64,000 nt of DNA from Flagellimonas lutimaris (GTDB taxonomy: Bacteria > Bacteroidota > Bacteroidia > Flavobacteriales > Flavobacteriaceae). The notes below the pieces were generated by a model, which ran no database searches, was not told the DNA's origin, and saw nothing but the letters and a program-made list of their open reading frames with translations. The stretch covers positions 682,001-746,000 of the forward strand of contig NZ_QXFH01000070.1 of the NCBI RefSeq assembly GCF_003581615.1, in the 5' to 3' direction. Below, piece by piece: positions 24,810 through 33,348 of the stretch. How positions within the stretch are numbered: the first letter of the stretch is position 1; every line of letters begins with the position of its first letter. The position numbers and the translations under genes are program-made.

Positions 24810-24881
24810 GGCCCCGTAGTTCAATGGATAGAATAGAAGTTTCCTAAACTTTAGATGCAAGTTCGATTCTTGCCGGGGCTA
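24810..24881 (+). tRNA. tRNA-Arg (anticodon CCT, codon AGG)
   Basis: 72 nt folding as a cloverleaf: acceptor GGCCCCG/CGGGGCT with discriminator A at 24881, D stem GTTC/GAAT, anticodon stem GAAGT/ACTTT with loop TTCCTAA (CCT), and T arm GCAAG-TTCGATT-CTTGC. The 3' CCA is not encoded. Its 3' end is duplicated at 28098-28125, marking it as an integration site. Confidence 0.92.
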
Positions 24882-24886
24882 CTTTT
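24859..24886 (+). repeat. Left attachment-like repeat (tRNA-Arg 3' end)
   Basis: 28 nt that recur at 28098-28125 with 26 of 28 identical, including a 16-nt exact core AAGTTCGATTCTTGCC. This copy completes the functional tRNA. Confidence 0.75.
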
Positions 24887-25018
24887 TGACTTCCGAATGA
24901 TTTTTGATCATTTCACTTTCCTTTTCACCAAAAACTCAAATCTTGCTTATTTGAAGTTTTAACATTTAAAATCGTTCAAAATAAACGATAGAAATGCATT
25001 TTACATCTTTACAAACAA

Positions 25019-25077
25019 GTTGGCTATAATTATAATACGCTATCTTTTAAAAATTCGAATAAAAAGCAATAGCCAAC
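25019..25077. repeat. Inverted repeat upstream of the CPBP gene
   Basis: Arms GTTGGCTAT (25019-25027) and ATAGCCAAC (25069-25077), perfect 9 bp with a 41-nt loop. Otherwise 24887-25154 is AT-rich without a gene. Possibly a cassette-type boundary or folded RNA. Confidence 0.5.
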
Positions 25078-25154
25078 AACCCTATTAGGTATAATGTTAC
25101 AAAACTAGTATCTCTTCGTCTTAATTAAACAAACGAACCAATCATAAAAACAAA

Positions 25155-26009
25155 ATGCTTAAAAATTTATCAGATCGTAAAGAAGCTTGGAAAACAATCT
25201 TTTTATTTCTTTTACTTGTCGTTGCTCTTACTTCGCCGTTCCATTATGCCATAGTAAATCTGTATCCTTCGAGGATATATGTTGGAGCTATAATGTGGTG
25301 TCCTGCAATAGCAGCTTTTATCACCCTAAAAATTAAAGGGCGTAAAATTACATCTCTGAATTGGAATTGGGGGGATTGGAAATATATCCGATTGTCTTAT
25401 TTAATTCCTGCTTTCTATGGTATAATCACTTACGTCTTAATCTGGATTTTCGAACTTGGAGATTTGGCCAACAAAGAAGTGATAACGGATTGGGGAGCAG
25501 AATTGGGATTATTTGGAATAGGAACGTTGAACCCAACCTCAATAACCATCATAGCTATAATCTTATTGGGGACTGTAGAAGTAATAAGAGCTTCAGCAAC
25601 AACATTGGGAGAAGAAATTGGGTGGAGAGGCTTTTTTATCTATGAATTGAGAAAGGTACTTTCTTTTACTGGCGTATCAATTTTCAGCGGAATTATATGG
25701 GCTGCCTGGCATTGGCCGCTGCTCGTTTACTATAGTAGCAATGTACTATTGGAATTTATAACGTTCTTTATCGTAATTATTTCCATGTCCTTTATTATGG
25801 CCTACTTCACTTTTAAATCTAAAAGTCTATGGCCAGCGGTGCTATTTCACGCCGTAAGCAATGTATTTATTCAAAAAATAATGCCCCCGCTAACGATGAA
25901 AATAGAAGGAAGTGAACATTGGCTTGGTGAAAATGGAATTATGTTTGCCATTGTTACTTGTGTTTTTGGAATTTACTTTTGGTATAAAGGAATTAAAGAA
26001 AAATTGTAA
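25155..26009 (+). CDS. CPBP-family intramembrane glutamic endopeptidase
   Basis: 284 aa, seven to eight membrane segments. The CAAX-protease/bacteriocin-processing signature is intact: E153-E154xxxR158 (GEEIGWRGF), H186 in WAAWHWP and H232 in VLFHAVSN. These enzymes cleave within or near the membrane; some confer bacteriocin self-immunity. No bacteriocin precursor is visible next to it. It is cargo of the tRNA islet and is flanked by inverted repeats on both sides, consistent with having arrived as a unit. Confidence 0.86.
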   Translation: MLKNLSDRKEAWKTIFLFLLLVVALTSPFHYAIVNLYPSRIYVGAIMWCPAIAAFITLKIKGRKITSLNWNWGDWKYIRLSYLIPAFYGIITYVLIWIFELGDLANKEVITDWGAELGLFGIGTLNPTSITIIAIILLGTVEVIRASATTLGEEIGWRGFFIYELRKVLSFTGVSIFSGIIWAAWHWPLLVYYSSNVLLEFITFFIVIISMSFIMAYFTFKSKSLWPAVLFHAVSNVFIQKIMPPLTMKIEGSEHWLGENGIMFAIVTCVFGIYFWYKGIKEKL

Positions 26010-26013
26010 ACAA

Positions 26014-26160
26014 AAAGGGCCTAGCTACGCATATTGGGTCATTGCCAATTACTTCCTGGCCCTTATTAATTGCAATTCACTATCTTTCAATTAAATCGGA
26101 AAATGGTCACCCTCTTTTTGGCAATGAGCCATACAAATTATTGTTGTGGCTAATTTTAAA
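26014..26160. repeat. Palindromic segment between CPBP and DUF6090 genes
   Basis: Contains TCATTGCCAA (26039-26048) / TTGGCAATGA (26118-26127), extended to 12 of 13 matches, and AAGGGCC (26015-26021) / GGCCCTT (26058-26064). No coding frame. Two nested inverted repeats in ~140 nt suggest a recombination boundary. Confidence 0.45.
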
Positions 26161-26168
26161 TCTATCCT

Positions 26169-26933
26169 ATGAAGTTGTTTAGAAAAATTAGGCATAAGCT
26201 GATTTTGGACAATAAAAAAACTCAATACTTTAAGTATGCTTTAGGAGAAATTGTATTGGTTGTAATCGGAATTTTGATTGCATTACAGATAAATAATTGG
26301 AATCAGTCCATAAAAGATAAAAAGTCCCTGGACGAATATTTGATAAAGATTAAATCTCATACATCGGAAGATATAGAGCAGTTGGGCGAGTTGAAAAAGG
26401 GAAGAAAGCAAATTGCCGACATATGTAAAAAGGCACGTAATAGTATCTTAAATAAGACCGAAAAAGAGAATCTTTTTTTGTTCATGGCAAGTGGTTATGC
26501 TTTTACCGATTTCTATTTCAAACCAAATTCAGGTGGTTATGAATCATTGAAAAGTTCAGAATATTATGGAAAAATAAACAATACCAACCTTGATTCGCTT
26601 TTAGCAAAATATCACGGTTTAGTTGATGTTATTGCTGAAAATGAAAGGAGTTATAACGAATTTACCGTTCATCAAGAGAATTATCTCGATACTCAATTCG
26701 ATAGGTCACTTATTTTGGCTTCTGCATTTATGTCAAGAGATTCTTTGTCCACAAAAGCTACACCTCAGTCCGAATATGACCAAGCATTTATAGAATATAC
26801 AGCGAAACCAGCTTATAGAAATGTCATTAGTCTAGCAGCATGGCAATTCGATACAATGATTGATCAATACAATCAGCTAATTCAACTAGGACATCAAATA
26901 ATTAATGAAATAGATGCGATAACCGAAGACTAA
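26169..26933 (+). CDS. DUF6090-family protein
   Basis: 254 aa. The N-terminus is the stereotyped flavobacterial DUF6090 pattern: basic MKLFRKIRHKLI, then KYALGEIVLVVIGILIALQINNW with one membrane segment, then a hydrophilic helical extracytoplasmic region. Function is unknown; the family often occurs in multiple copies in flavobacterial genomes. It lies in the tRNA islet and precedes the serine hydrolase by 9 nt, so the two are probably cotranscribed. Confidence 0.85.
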   Translation: MKLFRKIRHKLILDNKKTQYFKYALGEIVLVVIGILIALQINNWNQSIKDKKSLDEYLIKIKSHTSEDIEQLGELKKGRKQIADICKKARNSILNKTEKENLFLFMASGYAFTDFYFKPNSGGYESLKSSEYYGKINNTNLDSLLAKYHGLVDVIAENERSYNEFTVHQENYLDTQFDRSLILASAFMSRDSLSTKATPQSEYDQAFIEYTAKPAYRNVISLAAWQFDTMIDQYNQLIQLGHQIINEIDAITED

Positions 26934-26942
26934 AAGATAAAA

Positions 26943-27992
26943 ATGATAAAAAACAAAAAAGCCAAATGGACAGTGCGCGTTTTGCTGTTGGTTGGAACCT
27001 TAATATCACTTTATTTTGTGCCATGGCTATTGGTAAAAGCATGGATACTTCCGCTGCCTGATACGATTCAGGAACAAGCTGAAGAAGCCATCGATCATGG
27101 ATTTGACGGAGTGATTGTTTATGTAGACCAAACCGGTAAACCACCACAGTTTTATGCTGCAGGCTGGCACAACCGAAAATCCAAGATACCGGCCAAACCC
27201 GACGCATTGTTTAAAATTGCCAGTATTAGCAAGCTATATGATGCTGTGGCTGTTACCAAACTGGTAAGTAATGGGCGGCTTTCTTTAGATAAAACCATCG
27301 CTGATTATTTACCTGAACTCGTGGGAAAAATCGAAAACGCGGAGAAAATTACTTTAAGGTTGATGATTCAACATAGAAGTGGAATCCCCAACTTCACAGA
27401 CGCTCCTAATTTTTGGTCCGCTCCAACACAATCTTTTGAAGAGAGTCTTGCATTGATTGAGGGTAAACCTGCCAACTTTGAACCCGGTGAGGACTATGAA
27501 TATTGCAATACAAATTACCTACTGATCAACAAGATAATGGATGATGTTTTGGGATATCCTAATTTTCAATTTATACGCGAAGAAATTTTAGAGCCTCTAA
27601 ATCTAAATAATACCTATGGGTCATTAAGTGAAGTAAATATGGATGAGGTTATGAGTGGATATCATGTAGGACACCCCTTTGATTTAAAGGCAGACGAACA
27701 TGGCATGTTGGCCACAGCTGAAGACGTTGGTACTTTCCTTAGGGCATTGAACGATGGTTCATTATTTGCCCCAGGGGAGCAGGAAATATATGCTTCTATT
27801 TATGAATACGAGCATGGAGGTTGGGTTCCGGGATATCAAAGTTTTGCAAAATATCACAAAGACCTTGATGCAGTTACTATCGAGTTCTATAGTACAACTG
27901 ATTCTAGACTGTACAATTGGAACTTGTCAGAAATCATAAATAATAGAATCCTTAAAATTCTGAAAAGGCAAAAAACAAATAACAAAGTTTAA
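26943..27992 (+). CDS. Membrane-anchored serine hydrolase (class C beta-lactamase/DD-peptidase fold)
   Basis: 349 aa. An N-terminal membrane segment (residues ~10-35) serves as signal anchor. The SxxK motif is S94-I-S-K97 (KIASISKLYD) and the tyrosine motif is YCN in YEYCNTNYLL; the third motif is not obvious, which is common in this broad family. It could act on peptides, esters or peptidoglycan; true beta-lactamase activity is not implied. Last cargo gene of the islet, followed by ~105 nt of non-coding sequence up to the right repeat. Confidence 0.82.
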   Translation: MIKNKKAKWTVRVLLLVGTLISLYFVPWLLVKAWILPLPDTIQEQAEEAIDHGFDGVIVYVDQTGKPPQFYAAGWHNRKSKIPAKPDALFKIASISKLYDAVAVTKLVSNGRLSLDKTIADYLPELVGKIENAEKITLRLMIQHRSGIPNFTDAPNFWSAPTQSFEESLALIEGKPANFEPGEDYEYCNTNYLLINKIMDDVLGYPNFQFIREEILEPLNLNNTYGSLSEVNMDEVMSGYHVGHPFDLKADEHGMLATAEDVGTFLRALNDGSLFAPGEQEIYASIYEYEHGGWVPGYQSFAKYHKDLDAVTIEFYSTTDSRLYNWNLSEIINNRILKILKRQKTNNKV

Positions 27993-28097
27993 AGGCCCTT
28001 AAACGCCATTTTTACTAAACGGTTTCTAAAGTTCACAAATCGTCAACATTTTGAAATCAAAAAGTGGATACCCCAATAAAATAGGAGGGTGGGGAAA

Positions 28098-28125
28098 AAG
28101 TTCGATTCTTGCCAGGGTTACTTTT
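28098..28125 (+). repeat. Right attachment-like repeat (displaced tRNA-Arg 3' end)
   Basis: Matches 24859-24886 at 26 of 28 positions; the two changes fall in the acceptor strand. It does not form part of a tRNA, since the upstream sequence lacks D and anticodon arms. It overlaps the stop codon of the next minus-strand gene. Confidence 0.75.
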
Positions 28126-28705
28126 CACTTTCATTCTTTAGGTGTTCTTTTTTTACAATCTCCCTAATTGGAACTCCATCAATCAATACATTTTTAAGTA
28201 CAGCTTTACCATTTTTTATGTGTACCAGTGCAAAAGTGATTTGTGTTGAGTCTAATTGTGATCGCTGATATGTTAATTCAGCATCATAGGCTTTGGACTC
28301 TTCCATATAATATGTGTCAAATGGATAATCTATGGATATTTTAGAACCCTTGCCTATGGCAAAACCCACCTTGGCTTTTACATAATCTTGATTGTTTTCT
28401 GGCTTTTCCTTGGAAATGGATGCAATTTTCGCAAAACCATCACTTCCGTTTGTAATGGATACATAGATTTCATCGCCTCGCTGCCAGTCCATTTTGTTCT
28501 TGACTTCAAAAGTGTTGTTGTCAAAACTTAGGGTGATATATTTTCCGCGAAAAGTATCGTTTGGATCAACTGGATCCGTCTTGAATTTATATTCAGACCC
28601 ATTTTTTAATACATCTTCTTGGTCCCATATCATTTTAGCAGGAACATATAGTTGTGCAAGAGCCACCAGAACAAACAATACAATTTGTGTTTTCTTGTTA
28701 ATCAT
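28118..28705 (-). CDS. GDYXXLXY-domain membrane protein
   Basis: 195 aa from the ATG at 28705, whose ATGATTAA overlaps the stop of the preceding DUF2157 gene by 8 nt. One N-terminal membrane segment (QIVLFVLVALAQLYVPAKMI). The diagnostic motif appears as FRGKYITLSF in the N-terminal third. Function unknown, but the pairing with a DUF2157 multi-pass protein is widespread. Its 3' end, codons for EK and stop, lies within the right repeat of the tRNA islet, implying that the tRNA and this gene were adjacent and convergent before insertion. Confidence 0.84.
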   Translation of the reverse strand: MINKKTQIVLFVLVALAQLYVPAKMIWDQEDVLKNGSEYKFKTDPVDPNDTFRGKYITLSFDNNTFEVKNKMDWQRGDEIYVSITNGSDGFAKIASISKEKPENNQDYVKAKVGFAIGKGSKISIDYPFDTYYMEESKAYDAELTYQRSQLDSTQITFALVHIKNGKAVLKNVLIDGVPIREIVKKEHLKNESEK

Positions 28706-29981
28706 TGGCTTTTCGTTTTTTAAGCATCCAATAGTTGGCAAGAAAGAAACCTGCACCAACTATAACGAACATCATTCCACGTAAAACAAAGCTGAGGTTG
28801 GTATCGAAAAATCGGCAAATCACTAATATGGTTATTATTAGCAATCCATAATTGAGGATGCCCAAATGGTTCTGCTTTGCACCTACACGAATGGTATGTA
28901 TGGCAATCAAGAATATCAGGATATTGATCAAAAGGGAGGAAAATGGAACATAATTGCCAATGATGAAAATTGGTACAAAGATCAAAAATACCAAGGCAAT
29001 GGGTTTTAAGTTTTTAATGCTTTTATTTTTTATTTGAAGATATAGCAGTACCAATGCTATAAGTGAAATGATAACACATGTAATAAACTCAGGCGTTGTG
29101 TATACTTCATCAAATAGATCAGTTTTACTTCTTAAATGGTCCCAAAAATCATCAAAACTTAAGATAAGTAGTAATATAATGGTACCCAAAGAACCCAAAA
29201 CCCTATAGCCATTGCTAAAACTAAATTGGTTGGAGAAAAAATTGCTTTCCCCAATCAAATAAATTAAACCGAATAAACTTATATAAGCAATAAACATAAG
29301 TTCATCGAAATGACCCCCCAAAGTTCCGAGCGTTATAATCAGTGATACCGGAATCACCCAATTATGTAGATACGTAAAGTTGCTTTTAGGTTTTTTCTTG
29401 AGTAATCCAAAGTAAAAAGGTAGAGCGAGTAGTAACAATACCCAGTACGGATAGGAGGTTGAGGTAGGATAGGTCCAATAACTGGTTTCACATGCGTAAT
29501 AGGTGATTCCTGCCAAATAGATCAAAGAAACCATTGAAGATTTCATAGCATAAATAATCGGAAGACACAAAAGCATCCAAGTGAGTAGATAGGTGCTTAA
29601 ATTCCCGGGGATATGGTATATCTGGCTTACCAATGAAATACTTGCACCTACAGCAAAGAACAAGAATGCGGAAGTACTTTCCCTCCAAGCTGCACTATCC
29701 GGCTTTTTAAGCAAAGCAAAGCCACAAAAGAACTGGCCAATAAGCAGAGGTAAAAAGGCAAAGAATGTTTTTAAACTACGAGAAAGCTCATCCCAATTGT
29801 GGGCAATGATCAGAATAATGCCCATTCCCACCAATATAGCTCCAAGAATGCCAAAAACCACAAATAATTTGTTGGTGGTAGGTCCGTTCTTGTTTTTAAA
29901 ATAAGTTTCGATGTTCGCTGCGGTATCTTTTGAGATTACCCCAGCTTTTATAAGTTCTGGCAGGTCTTTGAGTATGCTCAT
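28698..29981 (-). CDS. DUF2157-domain multi-pass membrane protein
   Basis: 427 aa. A short cytoplasmic N-terminus (LPELIKAGVISKDTAANIE) is followed by about twelve membrane segments, beginning LFVVFGILGAILVGMGIILIIAHNWDELS, the characteristic DUF2157 start. Function not known. Overlaps the GDYXXLXY gene and is cotranscribed with it. The 258 nt upstream (29982-30239) contain no gene I can support. Confidence 0.87.
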   Translation of the reverse strand: MSILKDLPELIKAGVISKDTAANIETYFKNKNGPTTNKLFVVFGILGAILVGMGIILIIAHNWDELSRSLKTFFAFLPLLIGQFFCGFALLKKPDSAAWRESTSAFLFFAVGASISLVSQIYHIPGNLSTYLLTWMLLCLPIIYAMKSSMVSLIYLAGITYYACETSYWTYPTSTSYPYWVLLLLALPFYFGLLKKKPKSNFTYLHNWVIPVSLIITLGTLGGHFDELMFIAYISLFGLIYLIGESNFFSNQFSFSNGYRVLGSLGTIILLLILSFDDFWDHLRSKTDLFDEVYTTPEFITCVIISLIALVLLYLQIKNKSIKNLKPIALVFLIFVPIFIIGNYVPFSSLLINILIFLIAIHTIRVGAKQNHLGILNYGLLIITILVICRFFDTNLSFVLRGMMFVIVGAGFFLANYWMLKKRKAND

Positions 29982-30239
29982 AGTCCTGTATTTGTTGGCT
30001 CAAAGGCCGGTTTACATGTTGAATATACATAATTAATTGGGTATTTAGCATAGAGAATCGGTTTTGGTCAATCTTGTTTCCTATGTGTATCATCTTTACC
30101 CTTTTTTAATACTAACTTCAGATTTACATCATTTTTGGTCGATAAAATTGCTCCAATTTTGACAACCCAAGTTTTTTTTTATAATTTTTCAATACAATCA
30201 TAGTTGCTCTAATTGGAGCAAGGAGTTAACCACAACATC

Positions 30240-30566
30240 ATGAATAACCTCAAACGCGTAATTGTAGACTATAAAAAACTGACCTCGGAGGTGCTTAAAC
30301 TTTTGGTGGAGAAATATCCTGATGGATATGGAGATGATGATGTAATCAACTTCAAAAACCTAAAAGGAGAATCCATAGAAGCTGTGGAAGTAACCACTGA
30401 GGATACTAAATACCTTGTAAAAATCAGCTCCAAGCTCGAACGTACCATGGCGGATTTCGACGAAGAGGACGATGATGATTTTGAACCGGATGATTTTGAA
30501 AAAATCTCTGAGGACAACGAAGACTTCTCGGACGATGACGAGGACAAAGACAACGATGAGTACTGA
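30240..30566 (+). CDS. Small conserved flavobacterial protein with acidic tail
   Basis: 108 aa from ATG 30240 (MNNLKRVIVDYKKLTSEVL); the earlier start at 30213 is not favoured. The folded part (~1-75) is followed by a very acidic tail (DEEDDDDFEPDDFE). I recall similar proteins being labelled DNA primase in databases, which I regard as unreliable. The tail may mimic nucleic acid or bind a basic partner. No partner is suggested by the flanking epimerase gene, which is convergent 4 nt away. Confidence 0.75.
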   Translation: MNNLKRVIVDYKKLTSEVLKLLVEKYPDGYGDDDVINFKNLKGESIEAVEVTTEDTKYLVKISSKLERTMADFDEEDDDDFEPDDFEKISEDNEDFSDDDEDKDNDEY

Positions 30567-30570
30567 TTCC

Positions 30571-31512
30571 CTATCCGTTTAAATTTTTAAGCATTTCAGC
30601 AGAGGTTTGGTCCAAATCAAATCTAGGCTCCCAGCCCCATTGCTTTCTAGCCGCAGAATCATCAATACTGCTAGGCCAAGAATCGGCAATTTCTTGCCTA
30701 AAATCAGGGGCATAGCTTATTTCAAAGTCAGGAATGTGCTTCGCAATACTTTTGGCCATTTGTTTTGGGGTAAAATTCATTCCCGCCAAATTGTAGGAAG
30801 ATCTAACCTTTATTTTTTCCGAAGGACTGTCCATTAAGCTAATAGTAGCTCTAATGGCATCATCCATATACATCATCGGAAGTTCGGTGTCACTGCTTAA
30901 AAAACATTCATAGGAGCCCTTTTTTAGGGCATCATGGTAAATCTCCACCGCGTAGTCAGTAGTACCGCCCCCTGGCATGGTCTTCCAGCTGATTAATCCA
31001 GGGTATCGTACGCTTCTAACATCGACCCCATATTTTTTGTGGTAATACTCGCACCATCGTTCTCCAGATTGTTTACTAATGCCATAAACCGTGCTAGGTT
31101 CCATAATAGTGTTCTGTGGGGTATCTTCCTTTGGCGTATTGGGGCCAAAAACTGCAATACTGGATGGCCAAAACACCTTGGTTATTTTCTTTTCCTTGGC
31201 CAAATTGAGCACATTGAAAAGTGAGTTCATGTTAAGGTTCCAAGCACGCATAGGAAATTTTTCCGCTGTAGCACTCAGCATAGCTGCCATTAAATACACT
31301 TCATCAATTTCATAATGCATTACTACATCCTCTACTGCTGAATAGTCGGTGGCATCCAAAAGTTCAAATGGGCCAGATTGCATCAGTGCTTCGCTACCTT
31401 CCCTTATATCACTTGCAATTACGTTTTCGGCACCGTATTTATTTCGGAGTTCAAAGGTTAGTTCGGTTCCTATTTGCCCGCATGCGCCGATAATTAAAAT
31501 TGGTTTGTGCAT
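30571..31512 (-). CDS. SDR-type L-threonine 3-dehydrogenase / NAD-dependent epimerase-dehydratase
   Basis: 313 aa from the ATG at 31512; the longer frame to 31647 runs into the divergent gene. Rossmann motif GACGQIG at the N-terminus, catalytic tyrosine/lysine YGISKQSGE, upstream serine WPSSIAVFG. Stretches such as GGGTTDYAVEIYHDAL and PMMYMDDAIRAT match the UDP-galactose-epimerase-like threonine dehydrogenases of flavobacteria, which oxidise L-threonine to 2-amino-3-ketobutyrate. No kbl (glycine C-acetyltransferase) gene is in the window. Confidence 0.83.
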   Translation of the reverse strand: MHKPILIIGACGQIGTELTFELRNKYGAENVIASDIREGSEALMQSGPFELLDATDYSAVEDVVMHYEIDEVYLMAAMLSATAEKFPMRAWNLNMNSLFNVLNLAKEKKITKVFWPSSIAVFGPNTPKEDTPQNTIMEPSTVYGISKQSGERWCEYYHKKYGVDVRSVRYPGLISWKTMPGGGTTDYAVEIYHDALKKGSYECFLSSDTELPMMYMDDAIRATISLMDSPSEKIKVRSSYNLAGMNFTPKQMAKSIAKHIPDFEISYAPDFRQEIADSWPSSIDDSAARKQWGWEPRFDLDQTSAEMLKNLNG

Positions 31513-31576
31513 TAAAATCGAAGTTAATTTAGTTTGATGGCAAAGATACCCTTTATTAAAATTTGTACATTCGCCT

Positions 31577-32074
31577 ATGCAAAAATTGTTAGGCATATTT
31601 GTCTTGGTCATGGTTTTCAGTGCTTGCAAAAAAAACGAAAAGACCACGGCCGTAGTTGAAAATCAGGATTTAGAATTCAGTTATCAGAAAATGCCCGATA
31701 AAATTGGAATAAATCCAGAAGCAACAGCCATTGTTGAAAAATGGGAAGAGTTCAAAGCATTGAATGCAAGCATTGATGTGCTCTACAAAGCAACCAATAA
31801 CGAAGATTTAGCGTTGGCCATTGATGACCTTATTGAAAAGGAGAAAAAAATGGCCGATGGAATATATCCCGAATTGTTCGATACTTTTCAGGTAAAAAGT
31901 AGGCAAAGAGTACTGCGTACCTTTTTGTATAAAGCTAAAGCAAGTATTCAGGAGAATCAGCCAACTACCCAGCCCGTTGTAGAGGCCTTGGAAGCATACA
32001 ACAACATGCGTAAGCAGTTGAATGTTATTATGAATAGCCAATTGGACAAAAAATTGATTTTAGATGAAACGTAA
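31577..32074 (+). CDS. Hypothetical lipoprotein
   Basis: 165 aa; lipobox VFSAC after a short hydrophobic leader, then KKNEK. The mature part is helical and charged (EKWEEFKALNASIDVLYKA, DDLIEKEKKMADGIYPEL) with no recognised domain. Its end overlaps the next start by 11 nt, so it is cotranscribed with an NTF2-like secreted protein. Function unknown. Confidence 0.78.
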   Translation: MQKLLGIFVLVMVFSACKKNEKTTAVVENQDLEFSYQKMPDKIGINPEATAIVEKWEEFKALNASIDVLYKATNNEDLALAIDDLIEKEKKMADGIYPELFDTFQVKSRQRVLRTFLYKAKASIQENQPTTQPVVEALEAYNNMRKQLNVIMNSQLDKKLILDET

Positions 32075-32567
32075 TATTTTAATGTTGGGACTATTGATGG
32101 TGTCCATGACCCTCTTCGCCCAAAATACAGAGAAAAATAAAATCAACGATGTTTTGGACAGCTGGCACCTAGCGGCCGCCAACGCCGATTTTGAGGCTTA
32201 TTTTGATAAAATGACGAAAGATGGCGTGTTTTTGGGAACCGATGCCATGGAGAATTGGCAAAATGAAGAGTTTAGATCTTTTTCCAAACCTTATTTTGAC
32301 AAGGGAAAGGCATGGAGTTTTACTGCTGTGCAGCGCAACATTTATTTGGGTGAATCTGGGAACTTTGCTTGGTTTGATGAGCTTTTGGATACCCAAATGA
32401 AAATATGTAGAGGTTCCGGGGTGCTCAAAAAAGTAAATGGGCAATGGAAAATTGCCCATTATGTACTTTCAATTGCAGTGCCCAATGAAAACGTGGACGA
32501 ACTTATCCAAATAAAGGAAGAAAAGGACAATGCATTACTTCTGGAACTAAAAAAGAATAAGCAATAA
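32064..32567 (+). CDS. Secreted SnoaL/NTF2-like (DUF4440-type) protein
   Basis: 167 aa with signal peptide (cleavage near LFAQN). An NTF2-like fold is suggested by the pattern INDVLDSWHLAAANADFEAYFD, DGVFLGTDAMENW, SFTAVQRNIYLGESGNFAWFDE and RGSGVLKKVNGQWKIAHYVLS. Such domains form small pockets and may be enzymatic or binding modules. No catalytic residues can be named. Operon with the preceding lipoprotein. Confidence 0.82.
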   Translation: MKRNILMLGLLMVSMTLFAQNTEKNKINDVLDSWHLAAANADFEAYFDKMTKDGVFLGTDAMENWQNEEFRSFSKPYFDKGKAWSFTAVQRNIYLGESGNFAWFDELLDTQMKICRGSGVLKKVNGQWKIAHYVLSIAVPNENVDELIQIKEEKDNALLLELKKNKQ

Positions 32568-32568
32568 C

Positions 32569-33267
32569 TTAATTCTTCTCTACTTCTGCTGTTTCTTTTC
32601 TAGACTCCAAAGCCTGCTTGCTCAAGCTTGCCAGGTTGAAATTTGGGGCAATTTTAAGTGCTTCGTCAATAGAAGCGATCGCTGCATCAATATTTTCTTT
32701 ATCCTTATTAAAATCCGCTAAACCTTTTAAATGGTAAAAAGCAGCTTTAAGGGGGACTTCATAAGGTTGTTGCCTCTCATAAAAAGCATATTTCATTTCA
32801 TCGGTTGCATTCGCTATACCATATTCAATGTTGGTAGCGGCACCATTCATATCTCCTGTTTGAATTTTAAGATCGGCCATTTCATAAGCTATGTAAGGAG
32901 ACGGATTTCGAGAATATAGTTCTTCAAAATGTTCCAATGCTCTTTTGGGTTGGTTCAATGACTTTAACGAAAAGGCCTTGATTTGCACGGCAAGGTCGGA
33001 GTCATTACTATTTTTCTCCACCCCTATGGTGTTCAAAGCTTGCATGTGCTGACCATTGTTCATGTAAACGAAAGCCAAGGTGTCCCTTCTTTCTTTAGAT
33101 GGAGCCAAAACGTTCAAATGCGTCAAAGCACCGATCACACCATTTACATCACCCTGCAGGCGCATTTCTTTATAATAAGCTTTATAATGTTTCAAAAGCT
33201 CATTGTTGGTTTGCGAAATACCGCTAAAGCCCAAGAACAGGAGCAATAAGAGTACAGTCTTTTTCAT
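32569..33267 (-). CDS. Secreted tetratricopeptide-repeat protein
   Basis: 232 aa with signal peptide (cleavage near GISQT). Four or five TPR-like helical pairs (e.g. AFVYMNNGQHMQALNTIG, KSLNQPKRALEHFEELYSRNPSPYIAYEMADL, NIDAAIASIDEALKIAP). A scaffold for protein contacts in the periplasm; partner unknown. Convergent with the NTF2-like gene, 1 nt apart. Confidence 0.82.
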   Translation of the reverse strand: MKKTVLLLLLFLGFSGISQTNNELLKHYKAYYKEMRLQGDVNGVIGALTHLNVLAPSKERRDTLAFVYMNNGQHMQALNTIGVEKNSNDSDLAVQIKAFSLKSLNQPKRALEHFEELYSRNPSPYIAYEMADLKIQTGDMNGAATNIEYGIANATDEMKYAFYERQQPYEVPLKAAFYHLKGLADFNKDKENIDAAIASIDEALKIAPNFNLASLSKQALESRKETAEVEKN

Positions 33268-33348
33268 TGATTTTCCATTTAGTGCGCCAAATCTAACAAA
33301 ATAATCCCAACCTAGCTGTTAAGAATTCAATAAGTAATTATTGGGGTT

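Larger units (their letters stand above)
24859..28125. mobile_element. 3.2-kb integrase-less tRNA-Arg islet
   Basis: The segment between the two copies of the tRNA-Arg 3' end has the layout of a site-specific integration: intact tRNA on the left, displaced 3' end on the right, cargo between. Cargo is a CPBP membrane protease, a DUF6090 protein and a serine hydrolase; no tyrosine recombinase or excisionase is present, so it is either a deletion remnant or an element mobilised in trans. Non-coding parts are visibly AT-rich. The right repeat overlaps the last codons of a convergent chromosomal gene (stop at 28118). Confidence 0.6.

Noticed and set aside
25019-26127. Integron attC sites around the CPBP gene
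   Set aside because: The outer arms have the reverse orientation (GTT on the left, AAC on the right) of the attC consensus and no integron integrase is present, so I report them only as inverted repeats.
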